Below are positions 7,708 to 16,439 of a stretch of 64,000 nucleotides of DNA, piece by piece. Made by a program: the position numbers and the translations under genes. Origin of the DNA: Candidatus Acidiferrales bacterium (GTDB lineage: Bacteria; Acidobacteriota; Terriglobia; Acidiferrales; UBA7541); contig DASYYH010000023.1 of assembly GCA_035934015.1 (NCBI GenBank), positions 1-64,000 on the forward strand, written 5' to 3'. How positions within the stretch are numbered: the first letter of the stretch is position 1; the number at the start of each line of letters is the position of its first letter. The notes below the pieces were generated by a model, which was given only the letters and a program-made list of their open reading frames with translations, was not told the DNA's origin and ran no database searches.

Positions 7708-9489
7708 ATGGGGACGGGATTGCGTTGCATTTTTGCAGCGGCTCTCGGTCTGGCGCTGGCGGGTGGCGCGAGCGCGCAGACTCAAGCACAGGGACAAACT
7801 CAAGCACAAACACAATCTCAAACGCAAGCGCAGCCGCAGCCGACGCAGACGCCGCAGCAGCCCGCAGCAACGCCGAGCCAGCCAACCACAGTTGAGCAAG
7901 TCGTTGACCGGATTATCGCGCGCGAACATCAGGAAGTAGCCACGCTGAGGCGGTATAGCCCGATCGTTGAAACCTATATTCAAGATATGCGGTACGACTC
8001 GCAACTGGGCGAGGTGCCGCAGACGGATCACTATTATCTGGGCGTGGCGGACCTGAGCCGCGGAGTTGTGGACCGTTCGATGCTCGCGAACGACAAGAAG
8101 GGGTGGAAAAGCAAGCTGAACCCGATCAAAGACATCACCGGGATGCTCGGGGATTCTTACGTGCCGGCGGGATTTTTGCAGATGATTTTTGTCGATCCCA
8201 TTTATTTTGACCGGCAGCACTACCGCTTCGATTATGTGCGGCGGGAATTTCTGGGAGCGGTGCGGTGCCTGGTGTTCGATGCGACGCCGCTGCCGAAGTC
8301 TGGCAAGGGAAGATTCCAGGGACGGATCTGGGTGGAAGAAGAAGGCTACGCGATCGTACGGTTCAATGGCGTGTTCACGCCGGTTTCGACGACCACGAGC
8401 TGGAACCTGCACTTCGACAGCTGGCGCGCGAACGTCGCGCCGGGATTGTGGATTCCGACGTACATCTACAGCGCGGAATCGGATTTGAATGATTTTCCGC
8501 TGGGGCATGTGCGCTACCGGTCGCAGACGCGGCTGTGGGGCTACAACCTGAAGCTCGCGGCGCATGAAGAAGAATTCAGCTCGCTGACAATCGAGACGGC
8601 GAAGCCGATTCAGGATCAGGCGGACGCTTCGAAAGATGTTTCGCCGGTGATGGCGGAGCGGGACTGGCAGCGCGAAGGCGAAGACAATGTTCTCGACCGG
8701 CTGCAGCGCAACGGATTGCTGGCGCCACCGGGGCCGGTGGACAAGCTGCTGGATCAGGTGGAGAACAATCTCGAAGTGCCGAACAATCTGGACATCGAGC
8801 CGGAAGTTCGCTGCCGCGTGCTGCTGACGACGACGCTCGAAGCGTTCACGGTGGGACACACGATTATTTTGACGCGCGGGCTGCTCGACGTGCTGCCGGA
8901 TGAGCCGAGCCTGGCGGCGGTTCTGGCGCATCAACTGGGACGAATCATCACCGGGCAGGAGCTGCCGGATGCGTATTCGTTCAACGATATGACCATGGTT
9001 ACGACGGAAAATACGCTGAAGCGCATGTCGTTCCGCACTTCGGAGCAGGAAGAAGAAGTGGCGGCGAAGAAAGCGCTGGAGCTGCTGAAAAATTCGATTT
9101 ACAAAAATCAACTGGGCACGGCAGGATTGTTTTTGAAGCAGGTGGCGGCAGAACAGAAGGAACTGCCAAGCCTGATCAGCGCGAATCTGGGAAATCACGT
9201 GTATATGGCCGACCAATTGATGCTGGCCGCGCCGCAATTGCAGGCGACGAAGGTGGATCAGATCGCCGCGCTGCCGCTGGGCTCGCGCATCGTGCTGGAT
9301 TCGTGGGACGATTCAGTCGCGCTGGCGAAGTCGAAGCCGGTGCAACTGCTTTCGGCGCGCGAAAAGATGCCGCTGGAAGTGACGCCGTTCATGCCGTATT
9401 TGACGCGCTTCGATTCGTCAAACGGGGTTGGTGCGGATCCGACGAAGGGCGACGTGGCGAAACAACAGCCGCAGAAGCAACAACACTAA
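7708..9489 (+). CDS. Exported M48-like protein with degenerate zinc motif
   Basis: The 593-residue protein has a signal peptide (about 1-23, ending ASA-Q) and then a Gln-rich low-complexity stretch (24-60). The centre resembles an acidobacterial outer-membrane lipoprotein-sorting-like domain (GRIWVEEEGYAIVRF). The C-terminal half looks like an M48 peptidase: TLEAFTVGHTIILTRGLLDV and DEPSLAAVLAHQLGRIITGQ. The expected HExxH is HQLGR here, so both the catalytic Glu and the second His are missing and peptidase activity is unlikely. It follows the TonB-like gene by 31 bases and is closed by a clear terminator at 9540-9580. Confidence 0.7.
   Translation: MGTGLRCIFAAALGLALAGGASAQTQAQGQTQAQTQSQTQAQPQPTQTPQQPAATPSQPTTVEQVVDRIIAREHQEVATLRRYSPIVETYIQDMRYDSQLGEVPQTDHYYLGVADLSRGVVDRSMLANDKKGWKSKLNPIKDITGMLGDSYVPAGFLQMIFVDPIYFDRQHYRFDYVRREFLGAVRCLVFDATPLPKSGKGRFQGRIWVEEEGYAIVRFNGVFTPVSTTTSWNLHFDSWRANVAPGLWIPTYIYSAESDLNDFPLGHVRYRSQTRLWGYNLKLAAHEEEFSSLTIETAKPIQDQADASKDVSPVMAERDWQREGEDNVLDRLQRNGLLAPPGPVDKLLDQVENNLEVPNNLDIEPEVRCRVLLTTTLEAFTVGHTIILTRGLLDVLPDEPSLAAVLAHQLGRIITGQELPDAYSFNDMTMVTTENTLKRMSFRTSEQEEEVAAKKALELLKNSIYKNQLGTAGLFLKQVAAEQKELPSLISANLGNHVYMADQLMLAAPQLQATKVDQIAALPLGSRIVLDSWDDSVALAKSKPVQLLSAREKMPLEVTPFMPYLTRFDSSNGVGADPTKGDVAKQQPQKQQH
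7777..7860 (+). repeat. CAA/CAG-rich repeat encoding a Gln-rich linker
   Basis: Degenerate units of cagactcaagca type encode alternating Gln-Thr-Gln-Ala after the signal peptide. This is coding low complexity, not a CRISPR array: there are no spacers. Confidence 0.7.
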
Positions 9490-9539
9490 AATCCGTCGCG
9501 GCGAGCGATCGGTCGGCGCGAAGCTGATTTTTATACAAG

Positions 9540-9580
9540 GCCCGGCAGGGAGGTGGTCCCCCGCCGGGCTTTTTGTTTTT
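9540..9580 (+). terminator. Intrinsic terminator after the M48-like gene
   Basis: GCCCGGC (9540-9546) pairs with GCCGGGC (9563-9569), followed at once by TTTTTGTTTTT. Inner bases extend the stem. It lies 50 bases after the stop. Confidence 0.85.
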
Positions 9581-9689
9581 GTGGCCGCGACTGCAATGCT
9601 TTCCTGAAACGCGTGACGCGCGGCGCAGAGGCGTCGCGCGAAGGCGCTGCTTTGAAACCCAGCCCGGATGAGAGAAACTTCCCTCCAGC

Positions 9690-12224
9690 ATGGCACGGCA
9701 ATCGCTTGCTGAATTCGTGAATGAGTACGCGCGGCGCGGGGAGGAAATCGCCGTGGCGCACCGACGCGGATACCGCATGGAGCGATGGACCTACGCGGAA
9801 ATTGCGGATGCAGTGCGCGAATTTGCAAACACGCTCGCAGCGCGAGGGATTGCGAAAGGCGACCGCGTTCTGCTGTGGGGCGACAACTGCGCGGAGTGGG
9901 TGGCGGCGTTTTTCGGCTGCGTACTACGCGGCGCTGTGGTGGTGCCGATCGACCGTGCAGGCACGCCGGACTTTGCCACGCGCGTGGCCAAGGCGGCGCA
10001 GGCGAAGATCGTGGTGCAGTCGAGCGGGCTCCCAGAGTTGGATGCGCAAATTCCGGCGATGAATCTGGAAGAAGCGGCGGCGCGTCGGACAAACGGAGAA
10101 CGCGCGAAGGAAATTGCACCACCGGCGCTTGGACGAAACGATCCCGTTGAGATGGTGTTCACTTCGGGGACGACGGCGGAGCCGCGCGGCGTGGTGCTGA
10201 CGCACGGAAATATTCTGGCGAACATCGAACCGCTCGAACCGCAAATCCAGCCGTATTTGCGCTACGAACAATTTTTTCATCCCATTCGATTTCTGAATCT
10301 CCTGCCGCTGAGCCACGTCTTCGGGCAACTGATGGGCATGTTCATTCCGCCTCTGCTCGGCGGAACGGTGATTTTTCTGGATACGCTTGCGCCAGCGGAA
10401 GTGGCGCGAACCATCCGGCGAGAGCGCGTGACGGTGCTGGTCTCCGTGCCGCGATTGATCGAGTCGCTCGAAGGGCAGACGGAACGAGAAATCGAAGCGG
10501 CCGGGGGCGGCGCGGAATTTCGCGCGAAATTCGAGACGGCGAAGGACGAGCGCATCTGGAAACGCTTATGGCGATTCCGGCGGATCCACAGGCAATTCGG
10601 ATGGAAGTTCTGGGCGTTCATTTCCGGCGGCGCGGCGCTGCCGGAATCGGTGGAGACGTTCTGGCAGCGCCTGGGCTACGCGGTGATTCAAGGCTACGGA
10701 CTGACGGAAACGGCGGCGCTCGTGAGCGTGAACCATCCGTTCCGCACGGGAAAGCGGTCGATCGGGAAAGTGATGCCGGGAGTGGAGATGAAGCTCAGCG
10801 CGGAAGGAGAAATTCTCGTTCGCGGAGAAAACGTGGCATCCCGCTACTGGCAAGGACAGAGACTCGAACCGATCGCCGGGGAAGGCGGGTGGTTTCGCAC
10901 CGGGGATTTGGGAGAAGTCGACGCGGAGGGGAATCTTTTTTTCAAGGGGCGGCGGAAGAACGTGATCGTCACGCCAGCGGGAATGAATGTTTACCCCGAG
11001 GATCTGGAAGCGGAATTGAAAAAGCAGAGGGGAGTGCGAGATTGCGTGGTGGTGGGAATTGCGCGCGACGGAAACGAGGAGCCGTGCGCGGCGCTGTTGC
11101 TGGAGGATTCGAGAGCCGGCGCAGAAGCGATTGTCGCGCGAGCCAATGAGAATTTGGCGGAGTATCAGCGCATACGGCAATGGATCGTCTGGAACGGGCC
11201 TGATTTTCCGCGCACGGCGACGCAGAAGCCGGTGCTGCCGCGAATTCGCGAGGCGATTGCGGCGAAATTCGGAGGAAAACCAGCGGGCGAAGGGACGGCG
11301 GCAAAGCCGGGAACGCTTGGCGAATTCATTTCGCGCGTGACGCGGCGCGGGGCGGAGAGTGTCTCTCCCGATGCAAATCTGGAGCACGATCTGCGACTGA
11401 GTTCGCTCGACCGCGTGGAGCTGATGAGCGCGCTCGAAGAAAAATATCAGGTGGATTTGAGCGAGACGAAATTTGCAGAAGCGAAGACGGTCGGAGAATT
11501 GGAACAACTGCTGCGCGAGCCGCCGGCGCGTCCGCAGACGCATCGCTTTCCGCGATGGGCGCAGCGCTGGCCGGTGACATGGATTCGGATTTTCATTTAT
11601 TACCTGCTGGTGTGGCCGGCGACGTGGCTGCTGGCGCGGCCGAGGATTCGCGGGCGCGAGCATTTGCGCGGAATTCACGGGCCGGTGTTCGTGGTGGCGA
11701 ATCATGTGACGTACGTGGATATTGGATGCGTGCTGGCGGCGCTTCCAGCGAAATTCCGCCACCGGCTGGCGACGGCAATGGAAGCGGAGCGGCTCTACGG
11801 CATGCGCTATCCGGCGGGAATGCACTGGTTTCTAAGGATTATCAATCGCATGGACTATTGGCTGGTGACTGCGCTGTTCAACGTTTTCCCGCTGCCGAAA
11901 CTTTCCGGGTTTCGCGACAGCTTCGAATTTGCAGGCGAACTGGCGGACAAAGGATGGAGCGTGCTGGTGTTTCCGGAAGGCGAGCGGACGAAGATGGGTG
12001 CGCTGGGGAAGTTTCGCGGAGGAGTCGGGCTGCTGGCAACGAAGCTGCGTTTGCCGGTCGTGCCGGTGCGGATCGATGGCCTATTCGAGTTGAAACAAGC
12101 GGGCAAGCACATGGCGCGAGCGGGGGACGTGCGCGTGACGATTGGCGCGCCGGTTTCCTTCGCGGCGGGGACGGATGCGGACAGCATCGCACGAGAGCTG
12201 GAACGCCGCGTAGCGGAATTATGA
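9690..12224 (+). CDS. Acyl-CoA/acyl-ACP synthetase - acyl carrier - acyltransferase fusion
   Basis: The 844-residue protein contains three enzymatic parts. Residues 1-530 are an AMP-forming ligase: FTSGTTAEPRG (157-167), GYGLTETAAL, WFRTGDLGEVD, and FFKGRRKNVIVTPAGMNVYP with the late conserved Lys/Gly. Residues 545-620 resemble an acyl carrier domain, LRLSSLDRVELMSALEEKY, with Ser572 placed for phosphopantetheine. Residues 645-840 are a PlsC-type acyltransferase: NHVTYVD (HX4D, H672/D677) and FPEGERTKMG (about 760). It would activate a fatty acid, hold it as a thioester and esterify it to a glycerolipid or lysolipid, like a soluble analogue of Aas; the acceptor is unknown. The gene stands alone after a terminator. 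Confidence 0.9.
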   Translation: MARQSLAEFVNEYARRGEEIAVAHRRGYRMERWTYAEIADAVREFANTLAARGIAKGDRVLLWGDNCAEWVAAFFGCVLRGAVVVPIDRAGTPDFATRVAKAAQAKIVVQSSGLPELDAQIPAMNLEEAAARRTNGERAKEIAPPALGRNDPVEMVFTSGTTAEPRGVVLTHGNILANIEPLEPQIQPYLRYEQFFHPIRFLNLLPLSHVFGQLMGMFIPPLLGGTVIFLDTLAPAEVARTIRRERVTVLVSVPRLIESLEGQTEREIEAAGGGAEFRAKFETAKDERIWKRLWRFRRIHRQFGWKFWAFISGGAALPESVETFWQRLGYAVIQGYGLTETAALVSVNHPFRTGKRSIGKVMPGVEMKLSAEGEILVRGENVASRYWQGQRLEPIAGEGGWFRTGDLGEVDAEGNLFFKGRRKNVIVTPAGMNVYPEDLEAELKKQRGVRDCVVVGIARDGNEEPCAALLLEDSRAGAEAIVARANENLAEYQRIRQWIVWNGPDFPRTATQKPVLPRIREAIAAKFGGKPAGEGTAAKPGTLGEFISRVTRRGAESVSPDANLEHDLRLSSLDRVELMSALEEKYQVDLSETKFAEAKTVGELEQLLREPPARPQTHRFPRWAQRWPVTWIRIFIYYLLVWPATWLLARPRIRGREHLRGIHGPVFVVANHVTYVDIGCVLAALPAKFRHRLATAMEAERLYGMRYPAGMHWFLRIINRMDYWLVTALFNVFPLPKLSGFRDSFEFAGELADKGWSVLVFPEGERTKMGALGKFRGGVGLLATKLRLPVVPVRIDGLFELKQAGKHMARAGDVRVTIGAPVSFAAGTDADSIARELERRVAEL

Positions 12225-12244
12225 GGCGCGGGCCCAACTTGCGC

Positions 12245-12273
12245 TTGACGACCCCGGGCGCGAGGGTTAGGCT
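12245..12273 (+). promoter_or_regulatory. Candidate sigma70-type promoter
   Basis: TTGACG (12245-12250) and TAGGCT (12268-12273) are separated by 17 bases. They sit 35 bases before the ATG of the SnoaL-like gene. The -10 matches the consensus only at its outer positions. Confidence 0.4.
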
Positions 12274-12307
12274 TTCGGGCGACAGAAAGCTCAAGAGGTA
12301 ATTCCCT

Positions 12308-12820
12308 ATGACTCGTGCGTCAATGCTGTTTGCCGCCTTTGCCCTCGTGATTCCCATGCTGGCGACTTCTATTGTTGCAGCGCCGGATGAAACAGAGAAC
12401 GTGCGAAACGTTGTCGCCGCCTTCGCAACGACCTGGAACCGGCACGACATGGAGGCGTTCGGCAAGCTCTTCACACCGGACGCCGAGTTCGTCAACGTCG
12501 CAGGGACTCGATGGGTGGGGCGAAGAGAGATTCAGGCTCAACACGCATATTCGCACGGTACAATCCCTCAAAGTGCTCAGCCTAAGGAGAACCTCAGGTA
12601 TTATGGGATCTTCAAGCACAGCACGATGACCTTCACTCATATTGACGTTCGCTTTTTGCGAAAAGACGTGGCGCTCGCTCACGTGGACTGGGAATTAAGC
12701 GGGGACACAAGAACGCAAGGCCTGCGGCGCGGCGTGTTCACGTTCGTGCTTACGCAGCAGAACGGAGGCTGGTTGATCGCCGCCGCTCAGAACACGGAAA
12801 TCAACCGGACGGTGAAATAA
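12308..12820 (+). CDS. Secreted SnoaL-like/SgcJ-type (DUF4440) protein
   Basis: The 170-residue protein has a signal peptide (about 1-24, ending VAA). One cystatin-like alpha+beta domain follows: ENVRNVVAAFATTWNRHDMEAFGKLFTPDAEFVN, WVGRREIQAQHA, and a final strand with FVLTQQNGGWLIAAAQNTE. The fold occurs in SnoaL cyclases, ketosteroid isomerase and many proteins of unknown role, so no reaction is assigned. AGAGGT precedes the ATG. A second secreted protein of the same fold is at 34262. Confidence 0.8.
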   Translation: MTRASMLFAAFALVIPMLATSIVAAPDETENVRNVVAAFATTWNRHDMEAFGKLFTPDAEFVNVAGTRWVGRREIQAQHAYSHGTIPQSAQPKENLRYYGIFKHSTMTFTHIDVRFLRKDVALAHVDWELSGDTRTQGLRRGVFTFVLTQQNGGWLIAAAQNTEINRTVK

Positions 12821-12902
12821 GCTCCGAACTTTCCGACGGGTCACGTGATCCCCGCAACTGCCTGAATAGGCATTCCTGATTTCATCGCGCAAACGCGGAT
12901 AA

Positions 12903-12920
12903 TCGGAGCACCTGCTCCGA
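12903..12920. terminator. Hairpin between convergent genes
   Basis: TCGGAGC and GCTCCGA form a perfect 7-bp stem around ACCT, between the stops of the SnoaL-like gene and the RDD gene. There is no T-run, so termination is uncertain. Confidence 0.35.
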
Positions 12921-13035
12921 CGTGGTAACAGTACATGCGCGGGCTTCGCTCTCGCGTCCTCGCGGCTTTTCAGTCAAGACGGGCAGAGACACGCATGCGA
13001 ATGAACACGCGCTCAAGGAGAAAACAGCCTTATTT

Positions 13036-13863
13036 CTATTGCTCGCCGGAGTCGGCGTCGGAAGAATCGGCGGCGTGGGTGATGTAGGTGTGGGACATAC
13101 GGTCGTGCCACGTGAGTTTGTCTTCATCCCAAAGAGACCAGAGAAAGCCGAGCAGAACTGTGCCGGCAGAGAGCACATAGCCGAAGCAGCGCCAGAGGAG
13201 CTGGCGCGTTTCGGGGAACGTGCCGTCGATGGCGACGGCGGAAAGATTGCGGATCTGCATGCCGGGAGTGGCGGCGGAAAACAAAGTGAAAAGCGTGAAA
13301 TAAAGCGCGTAAATGAGAAAGAAAATGGCGCCGTAAACGCCGAGCTGCGGGCGCGTGAAGCCGAGCTGGCCTCCGAGCGAGCGGAAAAGGGCGAGAAAAC
13401 CGACGAAGACGGCGGCGACGATGGCGGCATCGATTATTCCAGCGAGGCGGCGCGTGGACAATTCGGCGACGGGAAGAGACGTCTTCGCCGGATGGAGGCG
13501 GAAATTTTCGACGACGGAGAAATCAAGCTCCGGTTGAGAGACGTGAATTTCGACGCGCTCCGTTGGACGAATGCGCGCGATGGTGCGCGGAGCGACGGCC
13601 GTGGTGATGACTTCCGGCAGGCGGCTATGAAAGGGCAAGGCAGGCTGGGGCTGCGCGGAATCCTCGCCGGAAAGAACGTGCCCGCGGCGCGAACGGTAAA
13701 CTTCGAGACGGCGGGCAACCTCGCGGCGCCATTCTGGTTCTTCGGAGATGGCGGCCTGGCGGGAAGGCGAGGGCTGGGGGGACGCGGCGGGAGCCTCGCA
13801 GAACGGGCACACGTCTACGTCTTGATTAGTGACCGCGCCACACTGAGAACAAACGTGAATCAC
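13036..13863 (-). CDS. Zinc-ribbon RDD-family membrane protein
   Basis: The N-terminal zinc ribbon has two Cys pairs (CSQCG and CPFC). A low-complexity linker follows, and then an RDD domain with RRLAGIIDAAIVAAVF, LGVYGAIFFLIYALYF, ATPGMQIRNLSAVAIDG and about three membrane helices. RDD proteins are integral membrane proteins, some linked to ion exchange; function here is unknown. GTG 13863 was chosen because the ribbon begins four codons later. The frame is open to a GTG at 13998, but that extension is Arg/Pro-rich. Divergent from lptD. Confidence 0.75.
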   Translation of the reverse strand: MIHVCSQCGAVTNQDVDVCPFCEAPAASPQPSPSRQAAISEEPEWRREVARRLEVYRSRRGHVLSGEDSAQPQPALPFHSRLPEVITTAVAPRTIARIRPTERVEIHVSQPELDFSVVENFRLHPAKTSLPVAELSTRRLAGIIDAAIVAAVFVGFLALFRSLGGQLGFTRPQLGVYGAIFFLIYALYFTLFTLFSAATPGMQIRNLSAVAIDGTFPETRQLLWRCFGYVLSAGTVLLGFLWSLWDEDKLTWHDRMSHTYITHAADSSDADSGEQ

Positions 13864-14081
13864 CGGCTCGTTTTGCGCTGCGGACCGGACTGGCGGACGG
13901 GAAAATCTTAGCAGAATGCGCAGGAGGGGCGAAGGAAAATGGCGCGGGAAGCGCGGCGATGTCGCGAATGAGATAACCGCCCGAAAGGACGGCGCCACGG
14001 GAGAAAAGGCGCGAGGCCCGGGAACAAAATCGTCTTTTCTCTCAAGAGGGGCGTGTTAGGCTCTCCAGTTCTTTCACGAAT

Positions 14082-16412
14082 ATGCGTGCACGGAAGGAAA
14101 ACAAATTCTTGCGGCGCAAGCGGGCCGCGAATCTTGCGGCGCTCCTGCTGCTCGCGATGGCCCTGCCGAAAGCCGCGCCGGCGCAAGGTCAGGCGGTGAT
14201 CCCGCGAAGCCAGGCGGGGGGGAAAGGCATCGGCGAGCTAAGGCTCGAAGCGGACACCCAGAAGCAGTCGGGGAAGATTTTTAGCGCGGACGGGCACGTG
14301 GACATCGTGTACCAAAACACGAGGCTGCGCGCGGACCACGTGGATTACAACGAAGAGACGAAGACAGCAACCGCGCGCGGACACGTGCAACTGGACTACG
14401 AGACGCAGCAGCTGGAAGCGGATTCAGGGACGTACAACTTCGCGACGGAACGCGGGACGTTTCGCAACGTGCGCGGGACGGTACGATCCTTCCATGTTGA
14501 AAACCCCAACGTGCTGGTGAGCCAGAATCCGCTGACGTTCAGCGCCGCAGAGGTGCAGCGCATTGACGAAGAAACCTACGAAGTGAAGCGCGCGTGGGTG
14601 ACGGTCTGCCGGCCGGACCGACCGGTGTGGAAATTTTATGCGCCGCGGGCGGTGATTCATCTCCAGAAATCAGTGGAGCTGCGCAATGCGACGTTTCGCT
14701 TACTGTACGTGCCGATCATTTATTTGCCGTACGCGTCCTTGCCGGCGGGAACAAAGCTGCGGCAATCGGGATTTCTGATTCCCGATGCGACGAAATCGAC
14801 GACGAGAGGATATTTGCTGGGCGATTCGTTTTATTGGGCGCCAACGGACTGGATGGACGCGACTGTGGGCGCGGAATACCTGAGCCTGCGCGGGTCGAGC
14901 CAAACAGGCGAGATTCGCATGAAACCGTGGCAGAACGTGACGCTGAATGCCAGTTATTACGGCGTGATTGACCGGGGCTTGCCGGAGGCGGGCGGGATTC
15001 TGATGAAGCAGGGCGGGCATGAAGGCAAACTTTTTCTGGACGCGAGGCTGCCGGACGGATGGCGAGCCGTGGCGAATATCGATCAGTTGTCGTCGCTGAC
15101 GTTCCGGCTGGCCTTCGCGCAAACGTTTGCGCAAGCGGTGAATTCCGAAGTGCAAAACACGGCGTTTCTGACCAAGGATACCAACGGATACAGCCTGAGC
15201 CTGGCATCCACGAGCTACAAAAATTATCTGAGCGCATCGCCGGATGCATCGATCGACATACGAAATGCACCGGAGCTTCGCGCGAGTTCCGTGGATCGCG
15301 CGCCATGGCGAAATCTGCCGATCTATTTCGGCTTCGACGCGTTCGCGGACGCGGTGCACCGCGAAACGAACGTGGCGCCGGAGTTCGCGACGCCGTCGTT
15401 CGTGTCGCGGATGGAGTTCGCACCGAACGTGACGCTGCCGCTGCATTTGGGGCCGTGGCTGGACATCACGCCGACATTTACGCTGCGAGAGACGCGATAC
15501 GGAGGGCAACTGGTGAACGGCATTTTTGCAAGCTCGCCATTCGTGCGCAGCACGCAGGAATTCACGCTGGATGTGCGGCCGCCGTCGCTGGACCGCGTGT
15601 GGAGCGACGGTGAAGAGAAGTGGAAGCACACCATCGAGCCGTCGATTGAATATCACTACGTGAACGGCGTGTCGGATTTTTCGCACTATCTGCTTTTTGA
15701 CGAGGACGACACACTGACGGACACGAACGACGTGCAGTATGGCGTGACGCAGCGGCTGTTTCGCAAGGACGGCGACAACGGCGGCGAGGAGCTGATCAGC
15801 TGGGACGTGCAGCAGAAATATTTTTTCGATCCGACGTTCGGCGGCGCGCTTGTGCCGGGCCAGAGGAATGTGTTTCAGGCGCTGGATTCGCTGACGCCAT
15901 TTGCGTTTGCCGACAGCCTGCACCGGTTTTCGCCGATCATCAGCGACCTGAACGTCGAGCCGGGCGGGAAATTCGACACGGAATTTCGCGTGGACTACGA
16001 CCCGGTGCGCGGGCAGACGACGGCGATCGGCACGCTGGTGAAAGTGCGGCCGTACAAGCAGTCGTTTCTGACGCTGGCGGATTTTTCGGCGGTGAATATT
16101 CCGGCGACTTCGCCGGCAAATCCGGGAGTCATCGAGCCGCGCTCGAACCAGATCCGCGCGATGGCGGGATATGGGGATTTGACGTCAAAGGGATGGAGCG
16201 GGCTTTTCGGATTCAGCTATGACATCAGCGAGTCAGTCTTTCAGAACCAGGTGATTCAGATGACCTACAACGGGTCCTGCTGCGGAATCGGATTCATGTA
16301 CCGCAGGCTTTCGCTGGGCACGGTGCGAAATGAAAATCAGTTTGGCGTGGTGTTTCACATTGCGAATCTGGGATCGTTTGGCAATGTGCGGCGGCAGGAG
16401 AGCATTTTCTAG
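14082..16412 (+). CDS. lptD: LPS-assembly outer-membrane protein LptD
   Basis: The 776-residue length is close to the E. coli protein (784). A signal peptide (about 1-35) is followed by an OstA/LptA-type beta-jellyroll (55-160: IFSADGHVDIVYQNTRLRADHVDYNEE is split between strands). The rest is a barrel with the hallmark FRLLYVPIIYLPY and LRQSGFLIPD. LptD with LptE inserts LPS into the outer leaflet. Three cysteines are present: C176 (VTVCRPDRP) and the vicinal pair C733-C734 (NGSCCGIGF), matching E. coli C173, C724 and C725. No counterpart of the N-terminal C31 is present, so only one inter-domain disulfide is possible. The amidase gene follows by 27 bases. Confidence 0.93.
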   Translation: MRARKENKFLRRKRAANLAALLLLAMALPKAAPAQGQAVIPRSQAGGKGIGELRLEADTQKQSGKIFSADGHVDIVYQNTRLRADHVDYNEETKTATARGHVQLDYETQQLEADSGTYNFATERGTFRNVRGTVRSFHVENPNVLVSQNPLTFSAAEVQRIDEETYEVKRAWVTVCRPDRPVWKFYAPRAVIHLQKSVELRNATFRLLYVPIIYLPYASLPAGTKLRQSGFLIPDATKSTTRGYLLGDSFYWAPTDWMDATVGAEYLSLRGSSQTGEIRMKPWQNVTLNASYYGVIDRGLPEAGGILMKQGGHEGKLFLDARLPDGWRAVANIDQLSSLTFRLAFAQTFAQAVNSEVQNTAFLTKDTNGYSLSLASTSYKNYLSASPDASIDIRNAPELRASSVDRAPWRNLPIYFGFDAFADAVHRETNVAPEFATPSFVSRMEFAPNVTLPLHLGPWLDITPTFTLRETRYGGQLVNGIFASSPFVRSTQEFTLDVRPPSLDRVWSDGEEKWKHTIEPSIEYHYVNGVSDFSHYLLFDEDDTLTDTNDVQYGVTQRLFRKDGDNGGEELISWDVQQKYFFDPTFGGALVPGQRNVFQALDSLTPFAFADSLHRFSPIISDLNVEPGGKFDTEFRVDYDPVRGQTTAIGTLVKVRPYKQSFLTLADFSAVNIPATSPANPGVIEPRSNQIRAMAGYGDLTSKGWSGLFGFSYDISESVFQNQVIQMTYNGSCCGIGFMYRRLSLGTVRNENQFGVVFHIANLGSFGNVRRQESIF

Positions 16413-16439
16413 GGTGACGGAGCACCCAGCGCGAAAGGC

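Noticed and set aside
7777-7860. Possible CRISPR-like or tandem repeat array
   Set aside because: Short degenerate CAA/CAG units with no spacers, in frame as a Gln-rich linker.
7600-9237. 545-codon minus-strand open frame
   Set aside because: Arg/His/Gln-rich shadow of the M48-like gene; the signal peptide and conserved motifs are on the plus strand.
13864-13998. 45-codon N-terminal extension of the RDD protein
   Set aside because: Arg/Pro/Phe-rich, non-conserved in character and starting from a GTG without a ribosome-binding site; kept only as an alternative.
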